Shown here: in pieces, positions 15,928-23,395 of the stretch
Layout of the letters: each line of letters begins with the position of its first letter
Position numbering within the stretch: position 1 is the first letter of the stretch
Source: CAWJTN01 sp963845895
GTDB taxonomy: Bacteria; Patescibacteriota; Microgenomatia; UBA1406; GWC2-37-13
Assembly: GCA_963845895.1 (NCBI GenBank)
Contig: CAWJTN010000001.1
Location: 620,001 to 684,000 of the forward strand
Length of the DNA: 64,000 nucleotides
Reading direction: 5' to 3'
The notes under the pieces: generated by a model
What the model saw: the letters and a program-made list of their open reading frames with translations, nothing else
Told to the model about the DNA's origin: nothing
Databases searched by the model: none
Translations under genes and position numbers: made by a program

Positions 15928-16021
15928 CCCGCCTTATCTTCGCACTCATCTTTTCAGAACTATTCGTTCACGATTCGTGCCAAGATTGGTCGGCGGGTGC
16001 GGGGAGGCAGATTCCCTCCCC
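15928..16021. repeat. Two strong inverted repeats in the gap before the rho-leader RNA
   Basis: Long hairpin: CCCGCC (15928-15933) with GGCGGG (15992-15997). Inside it ATCTT-C-GCAC (15936-15945) pairs with GTGC-C-AAGAT (15977-15986), and the apex GAAC/GTTC closes at 15957-15969. A second hairpin, GGGGAGG (16001-16007) with CCTCCCC (16015-16021), abuts the following -35 box. GC content is far above the surroundings. It could be a palindromic repeat or a separate RNA. The orientation is undecided. Confidence 0.55.
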
Positions 16022-16051
16022 TTGACAAATCCTTTATCGGTTTAGTATACT
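16022..16051 (+). promoter_or_regulatory. Strong sigma70-type promoter
   Basis: TTGACA (16022-16027), 18 nt, TATACT (16046-16051). The expected start at about 16058 coincides with the first base pair of the structured RNA that follows. Confidence 0.75.
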
Positions 16052-16057
16052 AGGAAT

Positions 16058-16243
16058 TGATCCTCCCTGTAAGGAGAAGCAAATTGAAAACTTTTTCTCT
16101 ACGCTATCAATTTTAAGGGTAATCAGGTACCGTCTGGTACCCGAAATGAGATTTAGTATACCGCTCGAGTTCTCGAGACGGATCGAATCTCCCCATTGCT
16201 TCAGAGGGAAAAAGTACCAAAATTTCCTTAACGAGGAGGATCA
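16058..16243 (+). ncRNA. Structured RNA of unknown family upstream of rho
   Basis: A rod closed end to end: TGATCCTCC (16058-16066) with GGAGGATCA (16235-16243); TAAGGA (16070-16075) with TCCTTA (16225-16230); AATT/AATT; ACTTTTTCTCT (16090-16100) with AGAGGGAAAAAGT (16203-16215). The head has two hairpins: GGTACC-GTCT-GGTACC (16126-16141), and GAGATT/AATCTC (16148-16191) topped by CTCGAG-TT-CTCGAG. It has no ORF. The size and rod shape are 6S-like, but a rho leader is equally possible because rho starts about 100 nt later. It lacks RNase P, tmRNA and SRP signatures. The 16244-16345 stretch is AT-rich with nothing else evident. Confidence 0.55.
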
Positions 16244-16345
16244 TTGTATATCGTCGAGACTTCAACTCTATCATGTTTATCCTAAGTAGTTAATATATAT
16301 GATTAAGTTTTTAATTCTTTCTTTTATTAATTAATTTATTCTTTT

Positions 16346-17641
16346 ATGGATGAAAATAAAAAGAAGTCTGATAAAACGGACTCCAAAAAATCTGAGTCTC
16401 TGGATGTTTCTTCATTATTAGAACATTTCGAAGAAAAGCCAATTGTGCCCGCTGGAGAAGTTTCCTCCTACAATAAATCTAAAGAGGGTAGACCAGTAGA
16501 AGAAAGACTTAAAGAAGATCTTAAAATAAGTTATGCAGCAAAAGGTGTCTTAGACATTACTTTTGGCGGATATGGATTTTTAAGGCAAGATTATATCTTA
16601 AATCCTGACCGCGACATCTATGTTTCAACTTCTCAAATCAGAAGATTTTGGCTTCGAAGGGGTGATGAAGTTGAGGGACTTGCTCGTCCACCAAAAGAAG
16701 GTGAAAGATTTCATTCTTTACTTTTAATAAAGAAAATAAATGGAGTTGAGTTAACCGAAGAAAATAGTCGACAGAGAAAGAACTTCGATAAGCTTACCTC
16801 TTTACATCCAAATAAGCAGATTAAGTTAGAAACGAAGCCAGATGTTTTATCAACAAGGATAATTGATCTATTGGCTCCGATCGGTTTTGGTCAGCGAGCC
16901 TTGATTGTTTCTCAACCTAAAGCCGGAAAAACTACCTTTTTAAAAGAGATTGCCGAAGCTATAGGTATAAACTACCCAAAAGCCTCTTTAATGGCTATTT
17001 TAATTGGTGAGCGACCCGAAGAAGTTACAGAAATAAAAAGATTTATAAAAGGTGAGGTTGCCGCTTCAAATTTTGACGAATCACCTCGCCAGCAGGTTAA
17101 AGTCGCAAACTTAGCTCTTGATCGTGCCAGAAGACTGGTTGAGATGGGTAAAGATGTAATTGTATTACTTGATTCCATCACCAGACTTGCCCGAGCCTAC
17201 AATTTATCTGTCACAAACACCGGGAGAAGTTTGTCGGGCGGGTTTGATCCCCAAGCTCTTTATCCGGCTAAAAAATTCTTAGGGGCTGCTCGAAACTGTG
17301 AAGAAGGGGGAAGCCTAACAATCATAGGGACAGCCTTAATTGAAACTGAGTCAAGAATGGATGATCTGATCTATGAGGAGTTCAAGGGAACAGGGAATAT
17401 GGAGGTTCATCTTGAAAGATCGTTTGCCGACAAAAGAATTTATCCGGCAATTGACGTTTTGAAATCAGGCACAAGACATGAAGAGCTTTTGGTTGATAAA
17501 GCAATGTTGGCCAAGATGGCAACTTTGAGAAGAATGTTATCTCTTTTGTCTCCGGAGGAAGCAGTGACAGCCATTACTGATAAATTAAAAAAAACAAAAA
17601 ACAACAAAGAATTTTTAGCCAATTTAAATGTAGCTTCTTAA
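16346..17641 (+). CDS. rho: Transcription termination factor Rho
   Basis: 431 aa. A charged, Lys/Ser-rich N-terminus (about 1-65) precedes the RNA-binding cold-shock-like domain (GYGFLRQDYILNPDRDIYVS). Walker A is SQPKAGKTTFLKEIA, Walker B VIVLLDSITRLARAYN, and the secondary RNA site is LYPAKKFLGAARNCEEGGS. It is a hexameric RNA helicase that ends transcription. It is close to full length, without the N-terminal helical region of E. coli Rho. No Shine-Dalgarno is evident. The structured RNA upstream may be its leader. Confidence 0.95.
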   Translation: MDENKKKSDKTDSKKSESLDVSSLLEHFEEKPIVPAGEVSSYNKSKEGRPVEERLKEDLKISYAAKGVLDITFGGYGFLRQDYILNPDRDIYVSTSQIRRFWLRRGDEVEGLARPPKEGERFHSLLLIKKINGVELTEENSRQRKNFDKLTSLHPNKQIKLETKPDVLSTRIIDLLAPIGFGQRALIVSQPKAGKTTFLKEIAEAIGINYPKASLMAILIGERPEEVTEIKRFIKGEVAASNFDESPRQQVKVANLALDRARRLVEMGKDVIVLLDSITRLARAYNLSVTNTGRSLSGGFDPQALYPAKKFLGAARNCEEGGSLTIIGTALIETESRMDDLIYEEFKGTGNMEVHLERSFADKRIYPAIDVLKSGTRHEELLVDKAMLAKMATLRRMLSLLSPEEAVTAITDKLKKTKNNKEFLANLNVAS

Positions 17642-17644
17642 TTT

Positions 17645-18463
17645 TTATTTCAGTCCATTTCTTAGTGCAGCTGTAGCAGTAATTTGTCCTCGTGTTGCTG
17701 CTATTTGTGCTTCAATTGGAGCCTGAACTTTTTTTAAACTTTGTGATAAAGCTTTTTCTGTAAGTGTTTGATCGGTAATAATATCTACATGTTTCGTATG
17801 GTCAAATTCAGAAGTTCTATCTGTTAAAATTAGTGTTTTTCGCTCTATACCATTTTCTTTTGGATCAGCTCCTGGTTTTTTTAGCAAAAGTTGCATTTTT
17901 TTTTGCACACCAATCTCTTCTTCAACATATTTACTTTCTTTCAAATGGACTTTACCGGTTCTTATGCATTCATTAATAATAGATTTAAATTCACCTGCAG
18001 ATTGTTTTTCATCAGCAAGTCCTCTTTCTTTTTCTGAACCTACATATAAAGGTGAGTCTATCCAAGTTCTAAATCCAACCCTACGAGGACCTTTTCCAGT
18101 TAGAACTACATAATCAGTGTAAGTAAAACTGTGTTGGCTTTCCGGTGAATACTTTGTTGCTGGTGATACTGTTTTATAAACATTTCCTTCAATTGGTGCA
18201 ACCAAAAGAAGAGCACGCTTTTCGCCTTCTCCTATGGTTAAACAAAAGTTACCTTTGTCAGCTCTGGCTGCTTCCATGATCTCCATTGTGTGTAAAGCTT
18301 CTGATCGAAGTTGTTCTTCTGTTTTTTTTGCTTCAACGACGACAGAGGGAGCTTCTGTAACTTGTTTTTCTAATTGATTTAATGGTTTTGGTGGTGCTTC
18401 AGGAGTAGGTGTATTTGTTGGTTGTGGAGCAGTTTTTTGTTCTCTATGAAAGAAGTCAATCAT
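17645..18463 (-). CDS. Uncharacterised soluble protein (272 aa)
   Basis: A Pro/Thr-rich N-terminus (residues 10-30, TAPQPTNTPTPEAPPKP) is followed by a mixed alpha/beta domain (about 55-235) and a helical Ala/Gln-rich tail. There is no signal peptide or TM segment. VLTGKGPRRVGFRTWIDSP and ILTDRTSEFDHTKHVDIITD are the most distinctive stretches. The family is not recognised. The start is well fixed: TTGACA-17-TAAGAT ends 6 nt before the ATG, giving a leaderless mRNA. Convergent with rho, 3 nt apart. Confidence 0.7.
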   Translation of the reverse strand: MIDFFHREQKTAPQPTNTPTPEAPPKPLNQLEKQVTEAPSVVVEAKKTEEQLRSEALHTMEIMEAARADKGNFCLTIGEGEKRALLLVAPIEGNVYKTVSPATKYSPESQHSFTYTDYVVLTGKGPRRVGFRTWIDSPLYVGSEKERGLADEKQSAGEFKSIINECIRTGKVHLKESKYVEEEIGVQKKMQLLLKKPGADPKENGIERKTLILTDRTSEFDHTKHVDIITDQTLTEKALSQSLKKVQAPIEAQIAATRGQITATAALRNGLK

Positions 18464-18469
18464 AGATTT

Positions 18470-18498
18470 ATCTTACTTATTCTTCATTTTCTTGTCAA
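18470..18498 (-). promoter_or_regulatory. Leaderless sigma70-type promoter
   Basis: On the minus strand TTGACA (18498-18493), 17 nt, TAAGAT (18475-18470), then 6 nt to the ATG at 18463. Both hexamers are good, making this the clearest leaderless promoter in the window. Confidence 0.75.
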
Positions 18499-18516
18499 GT
18501 TTCGTTATTTTTTCTC

Positions 18517-18545
18517 TTGACAACTTTTGTAAAAGTGGTTATACT
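18517..18545 (+). promoter_or_regulatory. Sigma70-type promoter of the CsoR-family gene
   Basis: TTGACA (18517-18522), 17 nt, TATACT (18540-18545). It is back to back with the minus-strand promoter at 18470-18498, so a bound regulator could affect both. Confidence 0.8.
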
Positions 18546-18551
18546 CTATGG

Positions 18552-18601
18552 TAGTATCAAAAAATTTACGCACGAGGGCGTGGTTAAAAGTTAAGATACT
18601 A
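18552..18601 (+). promoter_or_regulatory. 5'-end hairpin in the mRNA leader, adjacent to the ribosome site
   Basis: TAGTATC (18552-18558) pairs with GATACTA (18595-18601), with a small internal ACGC/GCGT stem around the loop. The first pair is at the expected transcription start, and the last overlaps the beginning of the Shine-Dalgarno AGGGGG (18601-18606). It could modulate translation or protect the 5' end. Alternatively the two halves are DNA sites for the regulator itself. Confidence 0.4.
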
Positions 18602-18612
18602 GGGGGATGAAT

Positions 18613-18840
18613 ATGGATACCAAACAAAGAATCAATAGGATAATCGGCCAGCTTAGAGGGATAGAAAAGATGATGGGGCAGAAAAGAGACTGCAGCGAGA
18701 TCTTGCAACAAGTGTCTGCAGTTAAAAAAGCGATTGACGGACTGTCAAAGGAACTTTTGATTTCAGATATCTGCAAAATTGTACCCAAGGAAGAATCGAA
18801 AAAAATCGAAAGAATGATGGAAAGAGCCATTAACTTATAA
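18613..18840 (+). CDS. CsoR/FrmR-family regulator with altered metal ligands
   Basis: 75 aa from ATG 18613, chosen over ATG 18607 because AGGGGG then has normal spacing. The all-helical DUF156 fold is clear: RINRIIGQLRGIEKMM, then DCSEILQQVSAVKKAIDGLS. The first conserved Cys is C27. The family's His is replaced by Asp (D52), and the second Cys (C54) is two residues earlier than usual. So a copper site is unlikely and a thiol or persulfide sensor, as in CstR, is possible. The next gene is trxB, 27 nt away, which fits a redox role. Confidence 0.85.
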   Translation: MDTKQRINRIIGQLRGIEKMMGQKRDCSEILQQVSAVKKAIDGLSKELLISDICKIVPKEESKKIERMMERAINL

Positions 18841-18867
18841 TTTCTAATTACTAATTCTTAATTTCTA

Positions 18868-19893
18868 ATGGATACTAATTCATCAGTTGAGAATGTCGTA
18901 GTTATTGGAGGTGGACCCGCCGGATTATCAGCGGCTACATATTTAGCTAGGGCAAATCTTAAACCATTGGTTTTGGCTGGTTCTCCGCCCGGAGGTCAGT
19001 TAATGTTGACGTCTGAGGTCGAGAACTATCCTGGTTATGAATCTATTTTAGGTCCGGATTTGATTGAAAAATATAGGTCTCAGGCAAGGAGGTTCGAAAC
19101 GAAAGTAGAGGACAGGAATGTGATTAAAGTAGATTTTTCACAAAGCCCGTTTTTAATAAACACTTCAGAAGTTTCTATAGAAGCAAAATCCTTAATAATT
19201 GCAACCGGAGCAAAAGCTTTGTGGTTAAATCTTTCTAATGAACAGCGACTTCGGGGAAAAGGAGTTTCTGCTTGTGCGATATGTGATGGGTTCTTTTTTA
19301 AGGGAAAAACTGTAGCAGTAGTTGGTGGTGGAGATACAGCAATGGAGGAGGCTCTTACTTTAACTAGATTTGCCAGTAAAGTCTATATTATTCATCGTAG
19401 AAATGAGTTTCGTGCCTCAAAAATTATGCAAAATAGAGTACTAAAGCACCCCAAGATAGAGATTATCTGGAATAGTGTTGTTGAGGATGTCTTGGGAGAA
19501 CAAAAAGTAGAGTCAATTAAAGTCAAAACTTCCTCCTTCGCTAAAGCTTCGGAGGACAAGCAAAATTTAAAAGTTGATGGTCTATTTTTAGCTATCGGCC
19601 ATAAACCGGATACGGATATTTTTAAGGGTCAGATTGAACTGGATGAAAAAGGTTATATTTTAACAACAGCCCGGCTAGCCATGGATAATTTATTAGGTAA
19701 AAGATCGTTGACACAAGAAAAATTGGCTAGATTTAAAAAAGGTTTGCATTATAATTATTCCACTTCCGTGCCAGGTGTTTTTGCAGCGGGAGACTGTGTC
19801 GATTACCAATATCATCAGGCAGGAACGGCTGTGGGGATGGGGATTGCGGCGGCTTTAGAAGTAGAAAAATGGTTAGAAATTGACCGAGTCTGA
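18868..19893 (+). CDS. trxB: Thioredoxin reductase with a repeat-encoded insertion and C-terminus
   Basis: 341 aa. FAD site VIGGGPAGLSAATYLARA, redox-active CxxC in SACAICDGFF, NADPH site VVGGGDTAMEEALTL, and C-terminal FAD motif GVFAAGDCVDYQYHQAGTAVG. It reduces thioredoxin with NADPH. Residues of about SSFAKASEDKQ sit in a surface loop and are encoded by a palindromic repeat (19531-19556). The last residues DRV and the stop codon come from another repeat (19882-19900). It probably shares a transcript with the CsoR-like gene. Confidence 0.93.
   Translation: MDTNSSVENVVVIGGGPAGLSAATYLARANLKPLVLAGSPPGGQLMLTSEVENYPGYESILGPDLIEKYRSQARRFETKVEDRNVIKVDFSQSPFLINTSEVSIEAKSLIIATGAKALWLNLSNEQRLRGKGVSACAICDGFFFKGKTVAVVGGGDTAMEEALTLTRFASKVYIIHRRNEFRASKIMQNRVLKHPKIEIIWNSVVEDVLGEQKVESIKVKTSSFAKASEDKQNLKVDGLFLAIGHKPDTDIFKGQIELDEKGYILTTARLAMDNLLGKRSLTQEKLARFKKGLHYNYSTSVPGVFAAGDCVDYQYHQAGTAVGMGIAAALEVEKWLEIDRV
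19531..19556 (+). repeat. 26-bp palindromic insertion in trxB
   Basis: TCCTC, then CTTCGCTAAAGCTTCG, then GAGGA, followed by CAAGCAAAAT. It has the same core and same 3' flank as the fmt element, on the coding strand in both. The stem pair is CCTC/GAGG here against CCCAC/GTGGG in fmt. Confidence 0.75.
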
Positions 19894-19971
19894 CTCGGTC
19901 ATCCCGAGCGAACGGAGTGAGTCGAGGGATCCCAGTAAAATCAGATCCTGAAATAAATTCAGGATGACAAT
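19882..19971 (+). repeat. Composite palindromic repeat between trxB and gdhA
   Basis: GACCGAGTC-T-GACTCGGTC (19882-19900) is a perfect 9-bp hairpin that supplies the trxB stop. ATCCCGAGCGAACGGAGTG follows, then a second hairpin ATCCTGAA/TTCAGGAT and GACA. The arrangement is typical of dispersed mosaic palindromic elements. No T-run follows, so it is not an intrinsic terminator. Confidence 0.65.
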
Positions 19972-19980
19972 AAAATTCTT

Positions 19981-21303
19981 ATGCAACAATCAGGTGAAAA
20001 AATGCTTTTAACCGCTCAAGATATTATCAGAAAAACAGCGAAAAGTTTGAAGTTAGATGAAGTAACAACTCAAAGATTAATTGAACCAGAAGCAATACAT
20101 GAACTGAATTTCCCGGTTAAGATGGATAATGGAAAGATAAAAATTTTTAAAGGATATCGCATTCAACACAATAACGCTTTAGGCCCGTACAAGGGTGGAA
20201 TTAGATTCCATCCAAATGTGTCGCGGCATGAAGTACAAGCTTTGGCTACATTAATGAGTATAAAATGTGCAGTTGCTGGTCTTCCTTTTGGAGGAGGGAA
20301 AGGCGGAGTGATCTTTAATCCTAAACATTTATCGGAGGCGGAGTTAGAAAGACTTTCAAGAGAATACGCAAAAAGAATATCACCTTTTATCGGTCCAAAT
20401 CTTGATGTCCCTGCTCCTGATGTAAATACCAATCCTAAAATCATGAGCTGGATGGTTGAAGAATATATTAAACAAGTTCAAAGTTCATCCCGATTAAATC
20501 GGGACAAAGTTCAAAAATTTAATCCAGAAAACTTAAATCAGTTGAGAGCGACGTTTACCGGTAAACCGGTTGATAAAGGTGGGACTCTGGGAAGAACAGA
20601 GGCGACAGGCAGGGGAGGAGTATTCATTTTGAAAGCGCTGTTAAAGAAAATGGGAGATAAAATCAATGACAAGAAACCGTTGACAGTCGCGGTTCAGGGT
20701 TTTGGCAATGTCGGATATTATTTTTCTGAAATTGCTGCTGAGGAAGGTTTTAAAATAGTTACAGTTTCAGATTCTAAGGGTGCTGTTTATGTTAAAGAAG
20801 GTCTCGATCCAGCAACAACTATGAAATGTAAAGAAGAAAAAGGTTCTGTGGCAGGTTGCTACTGTAAAGGCTCGGTCTGCGATATCAGATTTGGTAGGAC
20901 GATTTCAAATGAAGAATTATTAGAGCTGCCGGTTGATATTTTGGTTCCCGCCGCTTTGGAAAATACCATCAACAAAGACAATATGAAAAAAATAAAGGCA
21001 AAAATAATTGTTGAAATGGCCAATGGCCCTGTAACCGAGGAAGCCTATGAGTATTTAGCCGAAAAGGGTGTAGTTATTGTTCCAGACGTTTTGGCCAACA
21101 GCGGTGGAGTAACAGTTTCTTACCTCGAGTGGTTTCAAAATATGTATAATGAAGTCTGGTCAGAAAAGAAAGTTAACGACAGATTAAAGGTTATGATAGA
21201 GAATGCATTTGAGGCTATTTGGAAAAAATCTATCATTAAGAAGCTTCCACTTAAGCAAGCTGCGTTTGAGGTCGCGATTGAGAGAATATTGAAAAATTGG
21301 TAA
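19981..21303 (+). CDS. gdhA: Glu/Leu/Phe/Val dehydrogenase (glutamate dehydrogenase)
   Basis: 440 aa. Substrate-binding region IKCAVAGLPFGGGKGGV with the catalytic Lys, PAPDVNT, then the Rossmann domain VAVQGFGNVGYYFSEIAAEEG and VPDVLANSGGVTVSYLEWFQN. It interconverts glutamate and 2-oxoglutarate with NAD(P). Two oddities: a Cys-rich loop (KCKEEKG...CYCKGSVCD, about 281-299), and a short hydrophilic insertion (SSSRLNRDKVQ) encoded by a palindrome at 20488-20504. Confidence 0.9.
   Translation: MQQSGEKMLLTAQDIIRKTAKSLKLDEVTTQRLIEPEAIHELNFPVKMDNGKIKIFKGYRIQHNNALGPYKGGIRFHPNVSRHEVQALATLMSIKCAVAGLPFGGGKGGVIFNPKHLSEAELERLSREYAKRISPFIGPNLDVPAPDVNTNPKIMSWMVEEYIKQVQSSSRLNRDKVQKFNPENLNQLRATFTGKPVDKGGTLGRTEATGRGGVFILKALLKKMGDKINDKKPLTVAVQGFGNVGYYFSEIAAEEGFKIVTVSDSKGAVYVKEGLDPATTMKCKEEKGSVAGCYCKGSVCDIRFGRTISNEELLELPVDILVPAALENTINKDNMKKIKAKIIVEMANGPVTEEAYEYLAEKGVVIVPDVLANSGGVTVSYLEWFQNMYNEVWSEKKVNDRLKVMIENAFEAIWKKSIIKKLPLKQAAFEVAIERILKNW
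20479..20512 (+). repeat. Small palindrome flanked by 8-bp direct repeats inside gdhA
   Basis: TCCCGAT-TAA-ATCGGGA (20488-20504) is flanked by CAAAGTTC at 20479-20486 and 20505-20512. Near-identical palindromes occur at 32970-32984 (CCCGATTTAATCGGG). The direct repeats look like a target duplication. Confidence 0.65.
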
Positions 21304-21305
21304 AA

Positions 21306-21320
21306 CCACGCTCAGCGTGG
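21306..21320. repeat. Perfect palindrome between gdhA and the M23 peptidase gene
   Basis: CCACGCTCAGCGTGG, 7-bp arms with a single central base. A second dyad, ATATAGG/CCTATAT (21325-21343), runs into the ATG at 21342, with TAAAAT at 21321-21326 as a possible -10. Either could be regulatory; no T-run follows on the plus strand. Confidence 0.4.
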
Positions 21321-21341
21321 TAAAATATAGGTTACCCCTAT

Positions 21342-22406
21342 ATGCAAGAATTGAGAGAGTTTCTATTGTTTCTCAAGGATTACGGAAAGTCGCGCATCTT
21401 AGATTTTGGAAATAAATTTGAAAGTCTCAAAAACGTCATTGTTGCCTTCTTGGTGGCTAAAAGAGGTAAGTATTCTTCACACTTTTTGAATAGCTCTTTT
21501 TTTCTTTTAATTGCTGCGGCGATTGTAGGTGGTCCAGCGATTGCAGAAAATAATCCTTTTATAAGCTCGTTGGACCAAAATAATAGTACTTATGCAGCAG
21601 GCATAGTTTCCTATAATCCTTATGAAAACTCTTTGGCAACAGTAATTTCTGCTAAACCCAGAGATAAAATTGTGGATTACGAAGTTTTAGGAGGAGATAC
21701 GTTGGCTTCGATTGCCAAGAAATTTGATATTTCGGTTGATACAATTAAGTGGGCTAATGATTTGAAGTCAGACACCATTAAGCCAAGTCAAGTTCTTAAA
21801 ATTCCTCCTGTCACAGGTGTTGTCCATAAGGTTGCTTCTGGCGAAAACATCTACTCGATTGCAAAAAAATATAAAGTAGATGCACAAAACATTGTGAACT
21901 TTCCTTTTAATGATTTCGCCGATCTGGATACATTCGCTTTAACCCCGGGCCAAATCCTTTACGTTCCAAACGGTGTAATTGAAGAGGAGGGAGCTCCATC
22001 AGTGCCTGGTCCTACTTATGCTCAGGTACAGGCTGGAGTGAAAGGTTCATTCTCCTTTATCTGGCCTACATCAGGTATAATCACTCAGTATCCTGTTTGG
22101 TATCATATGGCTCTCGACATAGCCAATTCTTCAGCTCCAGCAGTTTTGGCATCTGATACAGGAACTGTTATTTTTTCTGGATGTGTTCGATATAGTTACG
22201 GGTGTCACATAATAATCGACCACGGCAATGGCTACCAGACTCTCTACGGTCACATGTCGGTACTAATTGTCCAAGCGGGACAGGTGGTGTCAAAAGGTCA
22301 ACAGATTGGAGTGATGGGATCGACAGGTAACTCATCTGGCACTCATCTTCATTTCGAAATACGATCAGGAGGTACACTGCTTAATCCATTAAATTTTTTG
22401 AAATAA
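21342..22406 (+). CDS. LysM-LysM-M23 peptidoglycan endopeptidase
   Basis: 354 aa. A TM or signal segment lies at about 50-68 (FFLLIAAAIVGGPAIA), then two LysM domains (about 106-150 with GDTLASIAKKFDI, and 158-205 with GENIYSIAKKYKV). The C-terminal M23 domain has its zinc ligands in WYHMALDIAN and GTHLHFEI. It cleaves peptide cross-links in peptidoglycan outside the membrane. It is complete. The 3' end overlaps the convergent GT2 gene by 58 nt. Confidence 0.9.
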   Translation: MQELREFLLFLKDYGKSRILDFGNKFESLKNVIVAFLVAKRGKYSSHFLNSSFFLLIAAAIVGGPAIAENNPFISSLDQNNSTYAAGIVSYNPYENSLATVISAKPRDKIVDYEVLGGDTLASIAKKFDISVDTIKWANDLKSDTIKPSQVLKIPPVTGVVHKVASGENIYSIAKKYKVDAQNIVNFPFNDFADLDTFALTPGQILYVPNGVIEEEGAPSVPGPTYAQVQAGVKGSFSFIWPTSGIITQYPVWYHMALDIANSSAPAVLASDTGTVIFSGCVRYSYGCHIIIDHGNGYQTLYGHMSVLIVQAGQVVSKGQQIGVMGSTGNSSGTHLHFEIRSGGTLLNPLNFLK

Positions 22407-23395
22407 TTCAAGAGTAAACCCAAAGCAGAACCAAAGTCTATAATTAAATAAAGTATTATCGAGAAAACAATACTTTTTAAAAGAAACATTAACCCTTTTT
22501 GTTTGTAAACAAAGGTCCAAAAGTACCATTCAAGGTTGGTGAATTGAAGAAAAATGACAAAAACTGCATAAAAAAATATCCAGTGAAGAAAGCCTAAAAG
22601 AAGAGAAATGATTAAAAGACCGGTAAGAATCCCTTTGAATGCTTCTCTTTTAGATGTTGTTACCGGATCAAAACGCAGTCTTTTTTGATAAAGTTTTATC
22701 CAATCTCTGCTTCTCTTAAAATATTTTATTGCTATTGGAAAAAAATCTTCAAATTCATGATAAATCATAAGCTCGGGCGAAAATCTAATTTTCGCTTGTT
22801 TTTCTATTCTGTAAGTAAGCTCTATATCCTCAACTGTCGGTTCAGGAAAATCTTCATTAAAACCTCCGATTTTCAGAAACAATTTTTTTTGAATACCAGC
22901 AATTCGAGTAGAAAAAAGATAATAACGGGAATATTTCTCTCTATCGATAAACCAGTAGACCCAGTCACGCATGGCTTTAAAATTGGGGAAAAATTTATTG
23001 GTTTTTTGCCGATAGTGCCAAATTCCGGTAAAAGCTTTAATCTGTTTCTCTTTAGCAAATTCAAAAGCATAACGTAAGGTAGATTTTGCAAGTTCAACGT
23101 CAGAGTCTAGAAAGAGTATGTACTCACCTCGAGCTTTCTTAACGCCGTAGTTTCTGGCTTTGGATGGTCCAAAATTCCTTTTTAACGGATAAAAGGATAG
23201 TTTGAATCTTAAGACATTTTGGATTTGTTTTATTTGTTTAAGTGTGCGGTCTTTGGATTTATCATCCACGATGACAACTTCAATGTTTCTAAAATATTTA
23301 AAATCAGAGTTATTGATTGATAAAAGAGTAGATTGAATGGTATTCTGACTATTGTAAGTTGGAATAATGATTGATAGTAAAGTATTATTCTTCAT
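22349..23395 (-). CDS. GT2 family glycosyltransferase
   Basis: 348 aa. The GT-A domain starts LSIIIPTYNSQNTIQSTLLS. The nucleotide-sugar/metal site is in EYILFLDSDVELAKSTLRY, and the acceptor loop GGFNEDFPEPTVEDIELTYR carries the ED motif. Two or three TM helices (about 255-330) anchor it to the membrane. It would extend a surface glycan from the cytoplasmic side. Its 5' end overlaps the next gene by 11 nt, so the genes 24947 to 22349 likely form an operon. Confidence 0.85.
   Translation of the reverse strand: MKNNTLLSIIIPTYNSQNTIQSTLLSINNSDFKYFRNIEVVIVDDKSKDRTLKQIKQIQNVLRFKLSFYPLKRNFGPSKARNYGVKKARGEYILFLDSDVELAKSTLRYAFEFAKEKQIKAFTGIWHYRQKTNKFFPNFKAMRDWVYWFIDREKYSRYYLFSTRIAGIQKKLFLKIGGFNEDFPEPTVEDIELTYRIEKQAKIRFSPELMIYHEFEDFFPIAIKYFKRSRDWIKLYQKRLRFDPVTTSKREAFKGILTGLLIISLLLGFLHWIFFYAVFVIFLQFTNLEWYFWTFVYKQKGLMFLLKSIVFSIILYLIIDFGSALGLLLNYFKKFNGLSSVPPDRISK

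Noticed and set aside
16058..16243. Group I intron, RNase P, tmRNA or T-box identity for the rho-upstream RNA
   Set aside because: The diagnostic core sequences of these classes are absent; it is left as an unknown structured RNA.
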